From Bombiscardovia coagulans (GTDB lineage: Bacteria > Actinomycetota > Actinomycetes > Actinomycetales > Bifidobacteriaceae): 64,000 bases of DNA. The stretch spans positions 24,308 to 88,307 of the forward strand of contig NZ_MWWS01000003.1 in NCBI RefSeq assembly GCF_002259585.1, read 5' to 3'. This document shows, piece after piece, positions 19,005 through 29,711 of the stretch. A program made the translations under genes and the position numbers. Each line of letters starts with the position of its first letter. The stretch's first letter is position 1. The notes under the pieces were generated by a model. That model saw only the letters and a list, made by a program, of their open reading frames with translations, made no database searches and had not been told where the DNA came from.

Positions 19005-19217
19005 CACCATTGGAATGATCCTCATTCGAACCGTATAACCTGCAAGCAAAGCCGCCGAGCTGAAACAACACCTAGAACTTGGTATGTACCAGTAAGCTGT
19101 CTTCATTCTTTCGTTTGAGGCTTATTGCTTGTACCATCTCAGAAAAACACACTTCACTGTTGTGTCCCACACGAATTAGGCCATCGATTATGCATGGGTC
19201 ATGTCATACATAAATAG

Positions 19218-19254
19218 CAAAACCCGCCTTGGCTCATTACCTCGGCGGGTTTTG
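19218..19254 (-). terminator. Terminator after rpoC
   Basis: CAAAACCCGCC (19218-19228) pairs perfectly with GGCGGGTTTTG (19244-19254) around a 15-nt loop, giving an 11-bp stem with an A/T tract on either side. It sits between the convergent kinase gene and rpoC, 25 bp past the rpoC stop, and can act in both directions. The rest of 19005-19279 shows nothing else clear. Confidence 0.85.
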
Positions 19255-19279
19255 TTAGTGCAGTAACTGCGAATCCAGC

Positions 19280-22200
19280 TTACTCATCAGCTCCGAATAC
19301 GGAAGCCTCACTGTCGCCAGTGGAAGCAGGATTCACACCCTGTCCACCATCAGCCGGTTCACCGTGTGACTGATCAGTGTTAGATGAGCCATCCTCAGAC
19401 TTGTCGTCTTCAATCTGAGCAGCTATGTCCAAGTTGCTTGGCATTTCCATACTCATGTCGAGACTGGCCTGTCCACCCTCATCATTCAGGAAATCGTCCG
19501 GGTTGAAATCATCTCCTAGTTTCAAGTCACCGAAGTCGATATTGGAGAAATCGACATCTGCCAAATCTGCATCAGACAGATCGCCAGATCCATTGTTCCC
19601 CAAGCCGAAGTTCGGGTAAATGGTATCGCGAATAGCCTTGTCTGGTTCAACCTTGGCATTGCGGTAACGAGCTAAGCCGGTTCCTGCAGGAATCAGCTTA
19701 CCGATAATGACGTTCTCTTTGAGACCCTTCAAGTCATCGACCTTCTGGCTCAAGGCTGCCTCGGTAAGAACACGAGTAGTCTCTTGGAAGGAAGCAGCAG
19801 AGAGCCATGAATCTGTCGCCAGCGAAGCCTTAGTAATACCCATCAGCTCTGGTCGTCCAGCAGCAGGCTTGCCACCCGCCTTGACGGCCTTCATATTGGC
19901 AGAACGGAACCTTGCCTGGTCAACTAACTCACCTGGCAACAGATCAGTATCACCAGAATCAATGACCGTAACACGACGCAACATCTGATGCACAATAACT
20001 TCAATGTGCTTGTCGTGAATATCAACACCCTGAGAGCGGTACACAGTGTGCACTTCATCCACGATATTGACCTGAGCCGCACGAGGTCCGAGAATACGCA
20101 GAATCTTCTTAGGATCGACCGAACCTTCGATCAGCTGAGTGCCAGCTTCCACATGCTGCCCGTCTTTCACCAACATGGGTGCACGACGTGTTACTGGGTA
20201 GCTGAGTGGCTCGATAGTTCCATCATCAGGAGTCAATGTCACCTGACGACCTCGATCAGTGTCTTCCACCTTGACGGTTCCAGGGAACTCAGCAATCGGA
20301 GCCTCACCCTTAGGAGTACGTGCTTCAAAGAGCTCGGTCACACGAGGTAGACCCTGGGTAATATCGGAAGCCGAGGCCACACCACCGGAGTGGAAGGAAC
20401 GCAAGGTCAGCTGGGTACCAGGTTCGCCGATGGACTGAGCAGCTACAATACCGACTGCCTCACCCACATCAACCAAGCGCATGGTGGCAAGTGACCAGCC
20501 ATAGCACTTAGCACACACTCCGCGACTTGATTCGCAGGTCAGTACTGAACGGCACTTAACTTCTTCTACTCCATGAGCAACCAAGTCACGAAGGACATCC
20601 ATTGACAGAGCATCGTCGCGCTTGTACAGCACGGTCTTGCCATCTTGTGGATCAAGGACATTCTCAGCAAGCAGACGAGAGTATGGACCACCGTCAGCAG
20701 CTTTGACGAGAACTAGGTTACCGTTATCATCGCGCTCAGCAACCTTCATAGCCAGGCCTCGCTTAGTGCCGCAATCTTCCTCACGGATGATGACGTCCTG
20801 AGATACGTCCACCAGACGACGGGTCAAGTATCCGGACTCAGCCGTGCGAAGTGCAGTATCAGCCAGACCCTTACGGGCGCCGTGCTGAGAGATGAAGTAC
20901 TCCAAAACGGAAAGTCCGTCGTGGTAGTTTGACTTCACCGGTCGGGGGATAATTTCACCCTTCGGATTGGCCACGAGACCACGCATACCAGCAATCTGAC
21001 GAATCTGCATCCAGTTACCGCGAGCACCGGACTGGACCATGATGTTCACATTATTAGCATCATGGAAGTTGTCACGCATGGCATCCGCAACCTTATCGGT
21101 GCATTCAGTCCACAGGTTAATCAGTTCCTGACGACGCTCCTCATTGGTCAGCAGACCCATGTCATACTGGGAGTTGACTTTATTAGCCTGACCCTCATAT
21201 TCCTTGATGATCTCTGAGCGATCTGGCGGTACGACGATATCTGAGAAGGCCATAGTAACGCCAGACCAAGGTGCGCGTGTGAAACCTAGATCCTTAAGGG
21301 CATCCAAGCTAGCCGCAACCTGTGCTGTGGAATAACGAGTAGCAATGTCATCGACGATGCCAGCCAGTTTACCCTTAGCTACCTGCTCGTTGACGAACGG
21401 ATAGTCAACAGGCAGGGTACGGTTGAAGAGCACACGCCCATAGTTGGTAGCAAAGAGCTTGGAACCGTCTGTGAAGACTTCTTCCTTCACCACATCTGGG
21501 CTGCCTGGCTCAGGGTCTACGGCCTTCAGCTCTCCTGGCTGCCAATCCTTAGGCATTACAAAATCTGCAGGAACGCGCAGTAGAATCTTCGCCTGCATAT
21601 CGATTTCGCCCAAGTCTAAGGCCATACGTGCCTCAGACATAGAGGAGAAGATGCGGCCCTGCCCTTTGGCACCATCCACTACGGTCGTCAAGTAGTACAG
21701 ACCCAGAATCATATCCTGAGATGGCATGGTGACTGTGTGTCCATCAGCAGGCTTGAGAATGTTGTCCGAAGCGAGCATGAGTGAACGTGCCTCAGCCTGG
21801 GCTTCTGCTGATAGTGGCAGGTGGACTGCCATCTGATCACCATCGAAGTCGGCATTGAAAGCTGCACAAGCCAATGGAGGCAGGTGGATAGCTTTACCTT
21901 CAACGAGGATTGGTTCAAAGGCCTGAATACCAAGACGGTGCAAGGTTGGTGCACGGTTAAGCAAGACAGGATGTTCTGCAATAACTTCCTCGAGCACTCC
22001 CCACACTGCAGCGTCACCGCGATCAACGAGGCGCTTTGCTGACTTCATGTTCTGCGCAAAGTTCATGTCCACTAAACGCTTAATAACGAAGGGCTTGAAG
22101 AGTTCCAAGGCCATCGGCTTAGGTAGACCACACTGGTGCATACGCAAAGATGGGCCAACCACGATAACAGAACGACCAGAGTAATCAACACGCTTACCCA

Positions 22201-23455
22201 GCAAGTTTTGACGGAAACGACCCTGCTTACCTTTGAGCATATCTGCCAAGGACTTCAAAGGTCTGTTTGAAGCACCTGTAACTGGACGGCCACGGCGACC
22301 GTTGTCAAAGAGGGAGTCAACAGCCTCCTGAAGCATCCTCTTTTCATTGTTGAGCATGATCTCAGGCGCATTCAACTCTAGTAATCGCTTCAAGCGATTG
22401 TTACGGTTGATGACACGACGGTATAGATCGTTCAAATCCGAGGTTGCGAAACGTCCACCATCCAGCTGAACCATTGGACGCAGGTCCGGAGGAATCACTG
22501 GGATTGCGTCTAAGACCATTGCTTCTGGCTTATTTTCAGTGGTTAGGAAGGCGTTAACAACCTTCAAACGCTTTAAAGCACGAGCCTTACGCTGGCCGGT
22601 ACCAGTAGCAATCTCTTCACGCAGTTCCTTAGCTGCAGCTTCCAAATCGAAGTCCTGCAAACGCTTCTTAATTGCCTCTGCACCCATGCAACCTTCGAAG
22701 TAGTCACCGTAACGGTCCTGCATCTCTCGCCACAGGTCCACATCACCTTCCATGTCACCAGGCTTCAATTCTTTGAAGCTGTCGAACACAACGGTCAGGC
22801 GCTGGATCTGATCGTCATAGCGTTTACGGATTGAGGTCATATCTCGCTCTGCACCGTTACGCAGACGGCTCTTCATGCTGCCTTTAGCTTCATCGGTTTG
22901 TTCGAGTTCAGCTAAATCTTCTTCGAGTTTCTTAGCACGTTTTTCGATTTCAATATCGCGCTTCTTCTCCAGCTGAGCTATCTCGTTATCAAACTCATCC
23001 TGAAGATCTGGCAGGTCCTGATGACGCTGCTCATCATTTACTTTAGTAACCATGTAGGCAGCGAAGTAAATAACCTTTTCCAAATCCTTAGGAGCTATGT
23101 CTAGCAGGTAACCCAAGCGAGAAGGAACACCCTTGAAGTACCAAATATGGGTAACTGGAGCTGCTAGCTCAATGTGACCCATACGTTCACGACGGACACG
23201 TGACCTGGTAACTTCAACCCCGCAACGTTCGCAAACAATGCCCTTAAAGCGAACACGCTTGTACTTACCGCAGGCGCATTCCCAATCTCGGGTTGGCCCG
23301 AAGATTTGCTCACCGAAAAGACCATCTTTTTCCGGCTTAAGCGTTCTGTAGTTAATAGTTTCTGGCTTCTTGACCTCGCCGTAGCTCCAGCTACGAATAT
23401 CATCGGCAGTGGCCAATCCAATTCTCAGTTTGTCAAAAGCATTGACATCCAACAC
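19280..23455 (-). CDS. rpoC: RNA polymerase beta' subunit
   Basis: 1391 residues. Seen: N-terminal zinc site C-A-C-G...C-E-R-C-G, the catalytic N-A-D-F-D-G-D-Q with its three Mg-binding Asp, the second zinc site with C-x-K-C-Y-G, and the conserved [10 protein letters not shown] trigger-loop region. The start is GTG at 23455 with AGGA upstream. The last 105 residues (about 1287-1391) form an acidic tail that goes beyond the conserved core; its first part has a 5-residue period. Cotranscribed with rpoB, 108 bp downstream of it. Confidence 0.97.
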   Translation of the reverse strand: MLDVNAFDKLRIGLATADDIRSWSYGEVKKPETINYRTLKPEKDGLFGEQIFGPTRDWECACGKYKRVRFKGIVCERCGVEVTRSRVRRERMGHIELAAPVTHIWYFKGVPSRLGYLLDIAPKDLEKVIYFAAYMVTKVNDEQRHQDLPDLQDEFDNEIAQLEKKRDIEIEKRAKKLEEDLAELEQTDEAKGSMKSRLRNGAERDMTSIRKRYDDQIQRLTVVFDSFKELKPGDMEGDVDLWREMQDRYGDYFEGCMGAEAIKKRLQDFDLEAAAKELREEIATGTGQRKARALKRLKVVNAFLTTENKPEAMVLDAIPVIPPDLRPMVQLDGGRFATSDLNDLYRRVINRNNRLKRLLELNAPEIMLNNEKRMLQEAVDSLFDNGRRGRPVTGASNRPLKSLADMLKGKQGRFRQNLLGKRVDYSGRSVIVVGPSLRMHQCGLPKPMALELFKPFVIKRLVDMNFAQNMKSAKRLVDRGDAAVWGVLEEVIAEHPVLLNRAPTLHRLGIQAFEPILVEGKAIHLPPLACAAFNADFDGDQMAVHLPLSAEAQAEARSLMLASDNILKPADGHTVTMPSQDMILGLYYLTTVVDGAKGQGRIFSSMSEARMALDLGEIDMQAKILLRVPADFVMPKDWQPGELKAVDPEPGSPDVVKEEVFTDGSKLFATNYGRVLFNRTLPVDYPFVNEQVAKGKLAGIVDDIATRYSTAQVAASLDALKDLGFTRAPWSGVTMAFSDIVVPPDRSEIIKEYEGQANKVNSQYDMGLLTNEERRQELINLWTECTDKVADAMRDNFHDANNVNIMVQSGARGNWMQIRQIAGMRGLVANPKGEIIPRPVKSNYHDGLSVLEYFISQHGARKGLADTALRTAESGYLTRRLVDVSQDVIIREEDCGTKRGLAMKVAERDDNGNLVLVKAADGGPYSRLLAENVLDPQDGKTVLYKRDDALSMDVLRDLVAHGVEEVKCRSVLTCESSRGVCAKCYGWSLATMRLVDVGEAVGIVAAQSIGEPGTQLTLRSFHSGGVASASDITQGLPRVTELFEARTPKGEAPIAEFPGTVKVEDTDRGRQVTLTPDDGTIEPLSYPVTRRAPMLVKDGQHVEAGTQLIEGSVDPKKILRILGPRAAQVNIVDEVHTVYRSQGVDIHDKHIEVIVHQMLRRVTVIDSGDTDLLPGELVDQARFRSANMKAVKAGGKPAAGRPELMGITKASLATDSWLSAASFQETTRVLTEAALSQKVDDLKGLKENVIIGKLIPAGTGLARYRNAKVEPDKAIRDTIYPNFGLGNNGSGDLSDADLADVDFSNIDFGDLKLGDDFNPDDFLNDEGGQASLDMSMEMPSNLDIAAQIEDDKSEDGSSNTDQSHGEPADGGQGVNPASTGDSEASVFGADE

Positions 23456-23518
23456 TATGTTGTCCTGTCTTTCACAATCATGCAGCTCTATAATCTGCTG
23501 CTTCTTCGACTCTTAGGG

Positions 23519-23548
23519 GGGTTACCAGCGAAAGTACGTTGGTAACCC
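23519..23548 (-). other. Hairpin in the rpoB-rpoC gap
   Basis: GGGTTACCA (23519-23527) and TGGTAACCC (23540-23548) form a 9-bp perfect stem with a 12-nt loop just after the rpoB stop. On the minus strand it is followed by C-rich sequence and not by a T tract, so complete termination is unlikely. RNA processing or partial attenuation between rpoB and rpoC is possible. Confidence 0.6.
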
Positions 23549-23563
23549 ATATTGGCTATCCGC

Positions 23564-26500
23564 CTATCGATACTCCGGTTCAGGAGCACTCTGGTCAACC
23601 TTAGCTGATGCATCGGGTCGGGCTCCGATATTGAAGCCTAAGTCATTAGATGCGTCCACCGGATCATCTTCCTCATCGCGCATCTCAATGGTATTGCCTT
23701 CTGCATTGAGAACTTCAACGTTAAGAGACAGCGACTGCATTTCCTTCAGCAGTACCTTGAAGGACTCAGGGATACCTGCCGGTGGGAGATTCTCTCCTCT
23801 AACTATGGCACCATATGCTCTCACGCGACCATCGACGTCATCAGACTTTGTCGTCATCATCTCGTGCAGAGTGTATGCAGCACCATAGGCCTCAAGGGCC
23901 CAAACTTCCATCTCACCGAAGCGCTGACCACCGAATTGTGCCTTTCCACCCAAAGGCTGCTGTGTAATCATCGAGTACGGGCCTGTGGAACGAGCATGAA
24001 TCTTGTCATCGACCAAGTGGTGCAACTTGAGCATGTACATATAGCCCACTGAAATTGGCTTCGGGAAAGGTTCACCTGTACGACCGTCATACAGTACAGC
24101 CTTACCATTATCACCAACAAGCTTATTGCCATCGCGGTCAGGAAGGGTGCTCTTGAGGAGGCCTCTAATGGTCTCAGGACGAACACCATCGAAGACAGGT
24201 GTAGCTACAGGAGTACCTGGCTCACCCTTTTCTGCACCCTGAGGCACGTACTTCTTCCACTCAGCTTCCAAGTCGGGATCCAAACTAATATCCCAACCTG
24301 CATGTGCAATCCAGCCCAAGTGGAGCTCTAGCACCTGGCCAAGGTTCATTCGGCTAGGTACACCCAGTGGGTTGAGCATGATGTCGATTGGTGTACCATC
24401 AGGCAGGAAGGGCATGTCTTCTTCCGGCAAAATACGGGAAATAACACCCTTATTACCGTGGCGGCCCGATAGCTTATCACCCTGGGTGATCTTCCTGTGC
24501 TGAGCCACATACACCCGAATCATACGGTTGACACCGTTAGGCAGCTCATCGCCGTCTTCTTCTGCCTCTTCGCGTGTGATTTCCTTAATTTGAATGACAG
24601 TACCGGTCTCACCGTGAGGCACACGCAGCGAAGTATCTCGGACTTCGCGGCTCTTCTCACCGAAGATAGCGCGTAGGAGTCGCTCTTCTGGAGTAAGTTC
24701 AGTTTCACCCTTGGGGGTCACCTTACCGACAAGAATGTCGCCGGCTTCGACCTCTGCACCAATACGGATGATACCGCGTTCGTCTAAGTTAGCTACTGCA
24801 TCCTCACCAACGTTTGGCAGATCCCGAGTAATCTCTTCAGCACCCAACTTCGTTTCACGGGCATCAATTTCGTACTCTTCGATATGGATAGAAGAGAGAG
24901 TGTCATCACGGACAAGGCGCTGAGAAATAATCACGGCGTCCTCGTAGTTGTATCCATTCCATGGCATGAATGCCACTAGGACATTCTTTCCGAGAGCCAT
25001 TTCGCCCTTCTCAGTGGCGGGACCATCGGCTAGAACTGTGCCTGCTTCTACACGTTCACCGTCTTTAATTAGTGCAACCTGGTTGTAGCAGTTAGTCTGG
25101 TTCGAACGCTGGAACTTAGCTAAGCGGTATGAAGACTGAGTGCCATCGTCGTTCATAACACGAATCATGTCAGCTGAGACATAAGTGACGACACCTGGTT
25201 TTTCTGCCACGATCACATCGCCAGAGTCCACCGCAGAGCGCCACTCAGATCCGGTACCCACCAGAGGACGTTCAGACTTGACCAAAGGCACGGCCTGACG
25301 CTGCATGTTGGTACCCATGAGAGCTCGGTGGCCCTCATCGTGTTCCAGGAATGGAATAAGCGAAGCGCCAACAGAAACCATCTGTCGTGGAGAAACGTCC
25401 ATCAAATCAACTTCGTCAATAGGCACATCTATTGCCTCTGCCTCGGCATTTCTTACCAAAGCCTGAGAGTCTACAAAGTGCCCATCATCTGTCAATTCTT
25501 GGTTTGCCTGAGCAATGGTGTGTTCAGACTCCTGATCAGCAGTCATGTAGACCACATCATCAGTAACTTGCCCGTCAACAACCTTCCGGTAAGGAGTCTC
25601 AATGAAGCCAAAGGGATTGACCCTCGCGAACGTTGCCAAAGATCCGATCAGACCGATGTTTGGACCTTCAGGAGACTCAATTGGACACATGCGCCCGTAG
25701 TGAGATGGGTGTACATCTCGCACTTCCATAGACGCACGGTCTCGAGAAAGACCTCCTGGACCCAGGGCTGAAAGGCGACGCTTATTGGTCACACCAGACA
25801 GTGGGTTGTTTTGATCCATGAACTGTGACAACTGAGAAGTTCCGAAGAACTCCTTGATGGTTGCATTCAGAGGACGGATATTGATCAAGGACTGAGGAGT
25901 GATAGCCTCTGCATCTTGAGTGGTCATCCGCTCACGAACAACTCGCTCCATGCGGCTCAGACCGGTACGAAGTTGATTTTGAATCAGCTCGCCAACTTGA
26001 CGAACACGGCGGTTGCCAAAGTGGTCAATGTCGTCCACATCTACACGAAGCTGTACATCTTCACCATCACGCCTGCCAGCAAATTCCTTGCCACCGTCAT
26101 GTAAGGTAACTAAGTACTTGATGGTAGCCACGATGTCTTCAGGACGAAGGCTGCGGTCATTGTAGTCAGATTCTAAACCTAATTTACGGTTAATCTTGTA
26201 ACGACCAACGCGGGCCAAATCATAACGCTTTGTGTTGAAATAGAAGGATTCTAACAGGTTGCGTCCAGCTTCTGGAGATGCAGAGTCAGCTGGTCGAATC
26301 TTGCGATACAGATCAGTCAGAGCTTCATCCTGACTATCGATTTGTTCCTTCTCTAATGCATCCAGAACTAACGGATAGCCCTTAAAGGCCTTACGAATAT
26401 CCGCCTTGGACATACCTAGAGCCATCAGGAAGACAATAGCGGACTGCTTACGCTTGCGATCCACACGTACGCCCAGAGTATCGCGCTTGTCAATCTCGAA

Positions 26501-27130
26501 CTCAAGCCAAGCTCCACGTGATGGGATAATTTTCGCACCGAATACTTCCTTGTCAGAAGTACGGTCAGGGGTACGATCAAAGTAAACACCAGGAGAACGC
26601 ACAAGTTGGGTAACAATTACTCGCTCAGTGCCTCCAATGATGAACGTGCCATGAGGAGTTTGCAGGGGAAAATCACCCATAAAGACTGTCTGGCTCTTGA
26701 TCTCGCCAGTGTCTCCATTTTCGAACTCAGCATTTACGTATAGAGGTGCAGAGTAGGTGTAATCCTTTTCCTTGCACTCCTGTACCGTGTGGCGCGGTTC
26801 TTCGAAGTAAGGATCAGAGAATGTCAGACTCATGGTCTGGGCAAAGTTTTCAATAGGAGAAATCTCTTGGAAGACTTCCTCTAACCCTGAGACGTGTGGC
26901 ACCACATTGGTACCGTTGGCCTCATCTTCTTCTACCTGCTGTTTCCACCGCTCATTGCCGATGAGCCAGTCGAAACTATCAGTCTGAACACCCAGCAAGT
27001 ATGGAACATCTATAGGCTCTTTAATAGAACCAAAATTCACGCGGTCAGAAGCTTTGTGCAAGGTGATTGCAGCTTCGTCGGCGCGTGCATGGACTTTTGT
27101 AGTATTCTTTGCAGCTTTTTTGGCAGCCAA
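23564..27130 (-). CDS. rpoB: RNA polymerase beta subunit
   Basis: 1188 residues, normal actinobacterial length. The rifampicin region is clear ([21 protein letters not shown]), followed by the conserved [10 protein letters not shown] and later R-H-G-N-K-G. Position 449, which aligns with E. coli His526, is Asn (codon at 25784-25786). The start is TTG at 27130 with AAGGAAAG upstream, encoding an Ala/Lys-rich N-terminus. First gene of the rpoBC pair, with its own likely promoter at 27278-27306. Confidence 0.97.
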   Translation of the reverse strand: MAAKKAAKNTTKVHARADEAAITLHKASDRVNFGSIKEPIDVPYLLGVQTDSFDWLIGNERWKQQVEEDEANGTNVVPHVSGLEEVFQEISPIENFAQTMSLTFSDPYFEEPRHTVQECKEKDYTYSAPLYVNAEFENGDTGEIKSQTVFMGDFPLQTPHGTFIIGGTERVIVTQLVRSPGVYFDRTPDRTSDKEVFGAKIIPSRGAWLEFEIDKRDTLGVRVDRKRKQSAIVFLMALGMSKADIRKAFKGYPLVLDALEKEQIDSQDEALTDLYRKIRPADSASPEAGRNLLESFYFNTKRYDLARVGRYKINRKLGLESDYNDRSLRPEDIVATIKYLVTLHDGGKEFAGRRDGEDVQLRVDVDDIDHFGNRRVRQVGELIQNQLRTGLSRMERVVRERMTTQDAEAITPQSLINIRPLNATIKEFFGTSQLSQFMDQNNPLSGVTNKRRLSALGPGGLSRDRASMEVRDVHPSHYGRMCPIESPEGPNIGLIGSLATFARVNPFGFIETPYRKVVDGQVTDDVVYMTADQESEHTIAQANQELTDDGHFVDSQALVRNAEAEAIDVPIDEVDLMDVSPRQMVSVGASLIPFLEHDEGHRALMGTNMQRQAVPLVKSERPLVGTGSEWRSAVDSGDVIVAEKPGVVTYVSADMIRVMNDDGTQSSYRLAKFQRSNQTNCYNQVALIKDGERVEAGTVLADGPATEKGEMALGKNVLVAFMPWNGYNYEDAVIISQRLVRDDTLSSIHIEEYEIDARETKLGAEEITRDLPNVGEDAVANLDERGIIRIGAEVEAGDILVGKVTPKGETELTPEERLLRAIFGEKSREVRDTSLRVPHGETGTVIQIKEITREEAEEDGDELPNGVNRMIRVYVAQHRKITQGDKLSGRHGNKGVISRILPEEDMPFLPDGTPIDIMLNPLGVPSRMNLGQVLELHLGWIAHAGWDISLDPDLEAEWKKYVPQGAEKGEPGTPVATPVFDGVRPETIRGLLKSTLPDRDGNKLVGDNGKAVLYDGRTGEPFPKPISVGYMYMLKLHHLVDDKIHARSTGPYSMITQQPLGGKAQFGGQRFGEMEVWALEAYGAAYTLHEMMTTKSDDVDGRVRAYGAIVRGENLPPAGIPESFKVLLKEMQSLSLNVEVLNAEGNTIEMRDEEDDPVDASNDLGFNIGARPDASAKVDQSAPEPEYR

Positions 27131-27219
27131 AATGGACTTTCCTTATCGTTCGCCGTACTCGATAATTCCTGTATGCGTTACTCCAGAGCAAGCGCCGAAT
27201 AGCCTCTATATGCCTAACT

Positions 27220-27249
27220 GCGGGCGCCTCCTCTATGACGCATGCCCGC
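27220..27249 (-). other. GC-rich hairpin in the rpoB leader
   Basis: GCGGGC (27220-27225) and GCCCGC (27244-27249) form a 6-bp GC stem within the predicted rpoB 5' leader, about 90 nt before the start codon. Possible attenuation or mRNA stability element; short stem, so low certainty. Confidence 0.35.
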
Positions 27250-27277
27250 TATATGACACACCTCATACAAATTCATA

Positions 27278-27306
27278 AGTTTACTACGTTATTTTGCAAT
27301 TTGCAA
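27278..27306 (-). promoter_or_regulatory. Likely rpoBC promoter
   Basis: On the minus strand: TTGCAA (27306-27301), 17-bp spacer, TAAACT (27283-27278). Each box matches 4 of 6 sigma-70 consensus bases. The predicted start of transcription near 27271 gives a leader of about 140 nt before the TTG start. Confidence 0.5.
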
Positions 27307-27350
27307 GTACGACTATCATCGATATTGACTACACCACAATCCACTTAGCC

Positions 27351-28031
27351 TTATTCAACTAGCAGGGGAACAACTTGGGATTTGACCTTGGGATTTGACT
27401 TGAGAATGAGCTGTGCCTTGTAGCTTCCCGAGTTTACTTTAGGCAAACGCTCACTACTTTGACACTGGTCTGTAGTTGAGTTTGCCTCCCAACGAATGTT
27501 TTGCTCATCGCGATCTCCCTGCGCCATGAGCAAAAGGCGGTTATCTACTGGACAGGAATCCGAGCGCCAGATCGTTTGATCTCCTGAAGTGATCACCAAA
27601 ACACGCGAGCCATTTGAAGCATCAATAAGACAGGAATCTGAACCCTCATGCCGGATTGATACAGTAAAATCTATATAACCTCCCACCATTGTTGAAGGTT
27701 CAGGGGCGCTTAAAGCCAATTCCGTATCGTTAGAAGAACAATTTGGAATGCTGGATTTCTCATCGTTAACAGCTGGCTTTCCCTTATCTTTTACAGCCTT
27801 TTTATCCTTAGCCTCGCTCTTTTTATTGCTAGCAGCAGAAGAAGGAGTTGGAGCTGCTGAACTCGATTGGCTGGTAGTTTTCGGCTGTTCACGCGAGCGG
27901 TTAAGCGAACGTATGCCAGCAGAGATTCCCCAAACCAGTCCTATCAATACAAGCAGCAAGATGATAAGAGCTACGATTCGCCGCCTACGATACACTTTGC
28001 GCTGGCGCTCACTAATCTTCCTGTTCGTCAT
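27351..28031 (-). CDS. Membrane-anchored extracytoplasmic protein, function unknown
   Basis: 226 residues. A basic N-terminus (RRRR at about 15-18) is followed by one transmembrane helix (about 19-40), a Ser/Lys/Ala-rich linker (about 45-95), then a C-terminal domain with four Cys (C-S-S, S-C-L, S-C-P, Q-C-Q) that looks all-beta, Ig-like. N-in, C-out topology fits the positive-inside rule. The Cys pattern suggests disulfides outside the cell. It lies 19 bp after mutY and 220 bp before rpoB. No family recognised with confidence. Confidence 0.8.
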   Translation of the reverse strand: MTNRKISERQRKVYRRRRIVALIILLLVLIGLVWGISAGIRSLNRSREQPKTTSQSSSAAPTPSSAASNKKSEAKDKKAVKDKGKPAVNDEKSSIPNCSSNDTELALSAPEPSTMVGGYIDFTVSIRHEGSDSCLIDASNGSRVLVITSGDQTIWRSDSCPVDNRLLLMAQGDRDEQNIRWEANSTTDQCQSSERLPKVNSGSYKAQLILKSNPKVKSQVVPLLVE

Positions 28032-28050
28032 ATTGCTTTATTCTACTGGC

Positions 28051-28962
28051 TTACCCGGGCAAACGAATAGAATCTCCACCCACGATCTCAATAAGCCCAT
28101 CGTCGTCGAGTGATGCCAGGCAGGAACCGAGTTGTGAGGCGTCAGGCCAGAGGTTATCAACCTCATTCATAGGAAGACTGGAACCCACTGGCAATTCACG
28201 TAGAGCAGCCAGAATGACACCTCTGACCTGCCGGTCAGTACCACGGAAATGCTGGCGTGGTCTAGTTCGCCCCTCCCCCAATCCTGGACAACCTGCTTTG
28301 AGAAAAGCACAGACGCCATTCAATGGGCATTGAGAGCAGTCAGGGTTCTTGGCAGTGCAAACGAGAGCACCAAGTTCCATAGTTGCTTGATTCCAAACCA
28401 CAGCTTCCTGAGCTTGACCAGGCAAGACCTCTTCGGCCAGAACTTTATCTTGTGGTTTGGTAGCGCCTCCATGTGATTCAACTCCAGTAAACACACGGGT
28501 CAGCACTCGGCGAATGTTGGTATCAATAACAGCCACTCGCTGACCATAGGCAAAGGAAAGAACTGCATTTGCTGTGTAATCACCGATACCAGGCAAAGAG
28601 ATAAGTTCTTCGTAGGTTTGAGGTAACTGATTGTTGAAACGATCTCGCACCTGTTGAGCACATGCTTTGAGCCTTAAAGCCCTACGAGGATATCCCAACC
28701 TGCCCCATGCCGTGATAACTTCAGCTGGAGTCGCATCCGCCAGAGTAGCCGCATCAGGCCACAGCTCCATCCATTTTTTCCAGTACGGAACTACCCGGCT
28801 CATCTGTGTCTGCTGGCTCATCACTTCACAAACCAAGATCGCCCATGGGGTGGTACTTCTATTCCTCCATGGCAGATCACGCGCACCGCTCTCCCACCAG
28901 TGAGCAAGCAGTGTATGGGATCGCTGTATTGGTCTTGGTACGTTTTTCTGCGAGCCTGTCAT
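28051..28962 (-). CDS. mutY: A/G-specific adenine glycosylase
   Basis: 303 residues. Removes adenine mispaired with 8-oxoguanine in base excision repair. Seen: the helix-hairpin-helix L-P-G-I-G-D-Y-T-A followed by the catalytic Asp in V-I-D-T-N, and the Fe-S cluster motif C-x6-C-x2-C-x5-C (C-T-A-K-N-P-D-C-S-Q-C-P-L-N-G-V-C). The C-terminal MutT-like domain that reads 8-oxoG is short here, as is common in actinobacteria. It diverges from trmL across 67 bp and is followed by the membrane-anchored gene and rpoBC. Confidence 0.93.
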   Translation of the reverse strand: MTGSQKNVPRPIQRSHTLLAHWWESGARDLPWRNRSTTPWAILVCEVMSQQTQMSRVVPYWKKWMELWPDAATLADATPAEVITAWGRLGYPRRALRLKACAQQVRDRFNNQLPQTYEELISLPGIGDYTANAVLSFAYGQRVAVIDTNIRRVLTRVFTGVESHGGATKPQDKVLAEEVLPGQAQEAVVWNQATMELGALVCTAKNPDCSQCPLNGVCAFLKAGCPGLGEGRTRPRQHFRGTDRQVRGVILAALRELPVGSSLPMNEVDNLWPDASQLGSCLASLDDDGLIEIVGGDSIRLPG

Positions 28963-29029
28963 AATACTCTCATTGTGAGTGAACGGCCTGACTTTCAGCT
29001 GTCGCTTTCAACGATTAGGTTAGTGCAGT

Positions 29030-29683
29030 ATGAGTGAGCACGAGACAGCAAATCAGCAATCTGCGGCAGAACAGGTTAGCAGCATGTATGAGTACGGATA
29101 TCGAAAAACTGGATATCAGCCTGATGAACTCGTTACCGATGCTCATGGCAACCCTATAGCAGTGACCGATGCCATGCTACGAGCCGAGGATGCAGCTAAA
29201 CAGGTCACTACAACTCCTCACCTGTGCTACTACTCTCCTCGCATTCCAGGTAATACCGGGTCAGCCATCAGGTTGTGCGCAGTGACGGGCACTATCCTGC
29301 ACCTTGTTGAGCCACTAGGATTCAACCTCAAAGATACCAAGCTGCGTCGGGCGGGGCTTGACTACCACGATATGGCACACGTGGTCTTGCACCCTAATTT
29401 CGACAATGTGCTGGAAACCATGCCCAACTCACGTGTTATTGCGTTCACCGCCCATGCCAGCAAGCTCTACACGGAAATAGAATATCGTCCAACTGACATC
29501 TTGCTCTTTGGCCCCGAGCCAGGCGACATTCCCGATCCTATGGATATTATGGGTGGCCCCCATATAGCTGAGCAGGTTCGACTTCCCATGCGACCTAGTT
29601 TGCGCTCACTCAACCTCACTAATTGCGCCTCCATTGCTATCTACGAAGCATGGAGACAGCTTGGATTTGCTGGCGGTCAGTAA
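29030..29683 (+). CDS. trmL: tRNA (cytidine/uridine-34 2'-O)-methyltransferase, SPOUT class
   Basis: 217 residues with an N-terminal extension of about 60 over classical TrmL. Knot motifs are present: N-x-G-x-x-I/A-R in P-G-N-T-G-S-A-I-R, L-L-F-G-P-E-P-G-D-I-P, and the C-terminal R-S-L-N-L-T-N-C-A-S-I-A with Y-E-A-W-R-Q. It methylates the wobble ribose of certain leucine tRNAs in known bacteria. Single-gene unit on +, convergent with galK, its stop codon lying in an imperfect hairpin. Confidence 0.88.
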   Translation: MSEHETANQQSAAEQVSSMYEYGYRKTGYQPDELVTDAHGNPIAVTDAMLRAEDAAKQVTTTPHLCYYSPRIPGNTGSAIRLCAVTGTILHLVEPLGFNLKDTKLRRAGLDYHDMAHVVLHPNFDNVLETMPNSRVIAFTAHASKLYTEIEYRPTDILLFGPEPGDIPDPMDIMGGPHIAEQVRLPMRPSLRSLNLTNCASIAIYEAWRQLGFAGGQ

Positions 29684-29703
29684 GTGTGAGCACATACTGC
29701 CGC
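29673..29703. terminator. Imperfect hairpin between trmL and galK
   Basis: GCGG(T)CAGTA (29673-29682) pairs with TACTGCCGC (29695-29703) with one bulged T; the trmL stop codon is in the arm. It is the only structure in the 28-bp gap between convergent genes, so it is a candidate shared terminator. Confidence 0.4.
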
Positions 29704-29711
29704 TAGTACTG

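Noticed and set aside
19005-19279. tRNA-like TTCGAACC near 19025
   Set aside because: No acceptor or anticodon stem could be formed on either strand.
27187-27268. Leader peptide in front of rpoB
   Set aside because: A 20-codon frame exists, but its first ATG lies at or before the predicted transcript start and no ribosome binding site is seen.
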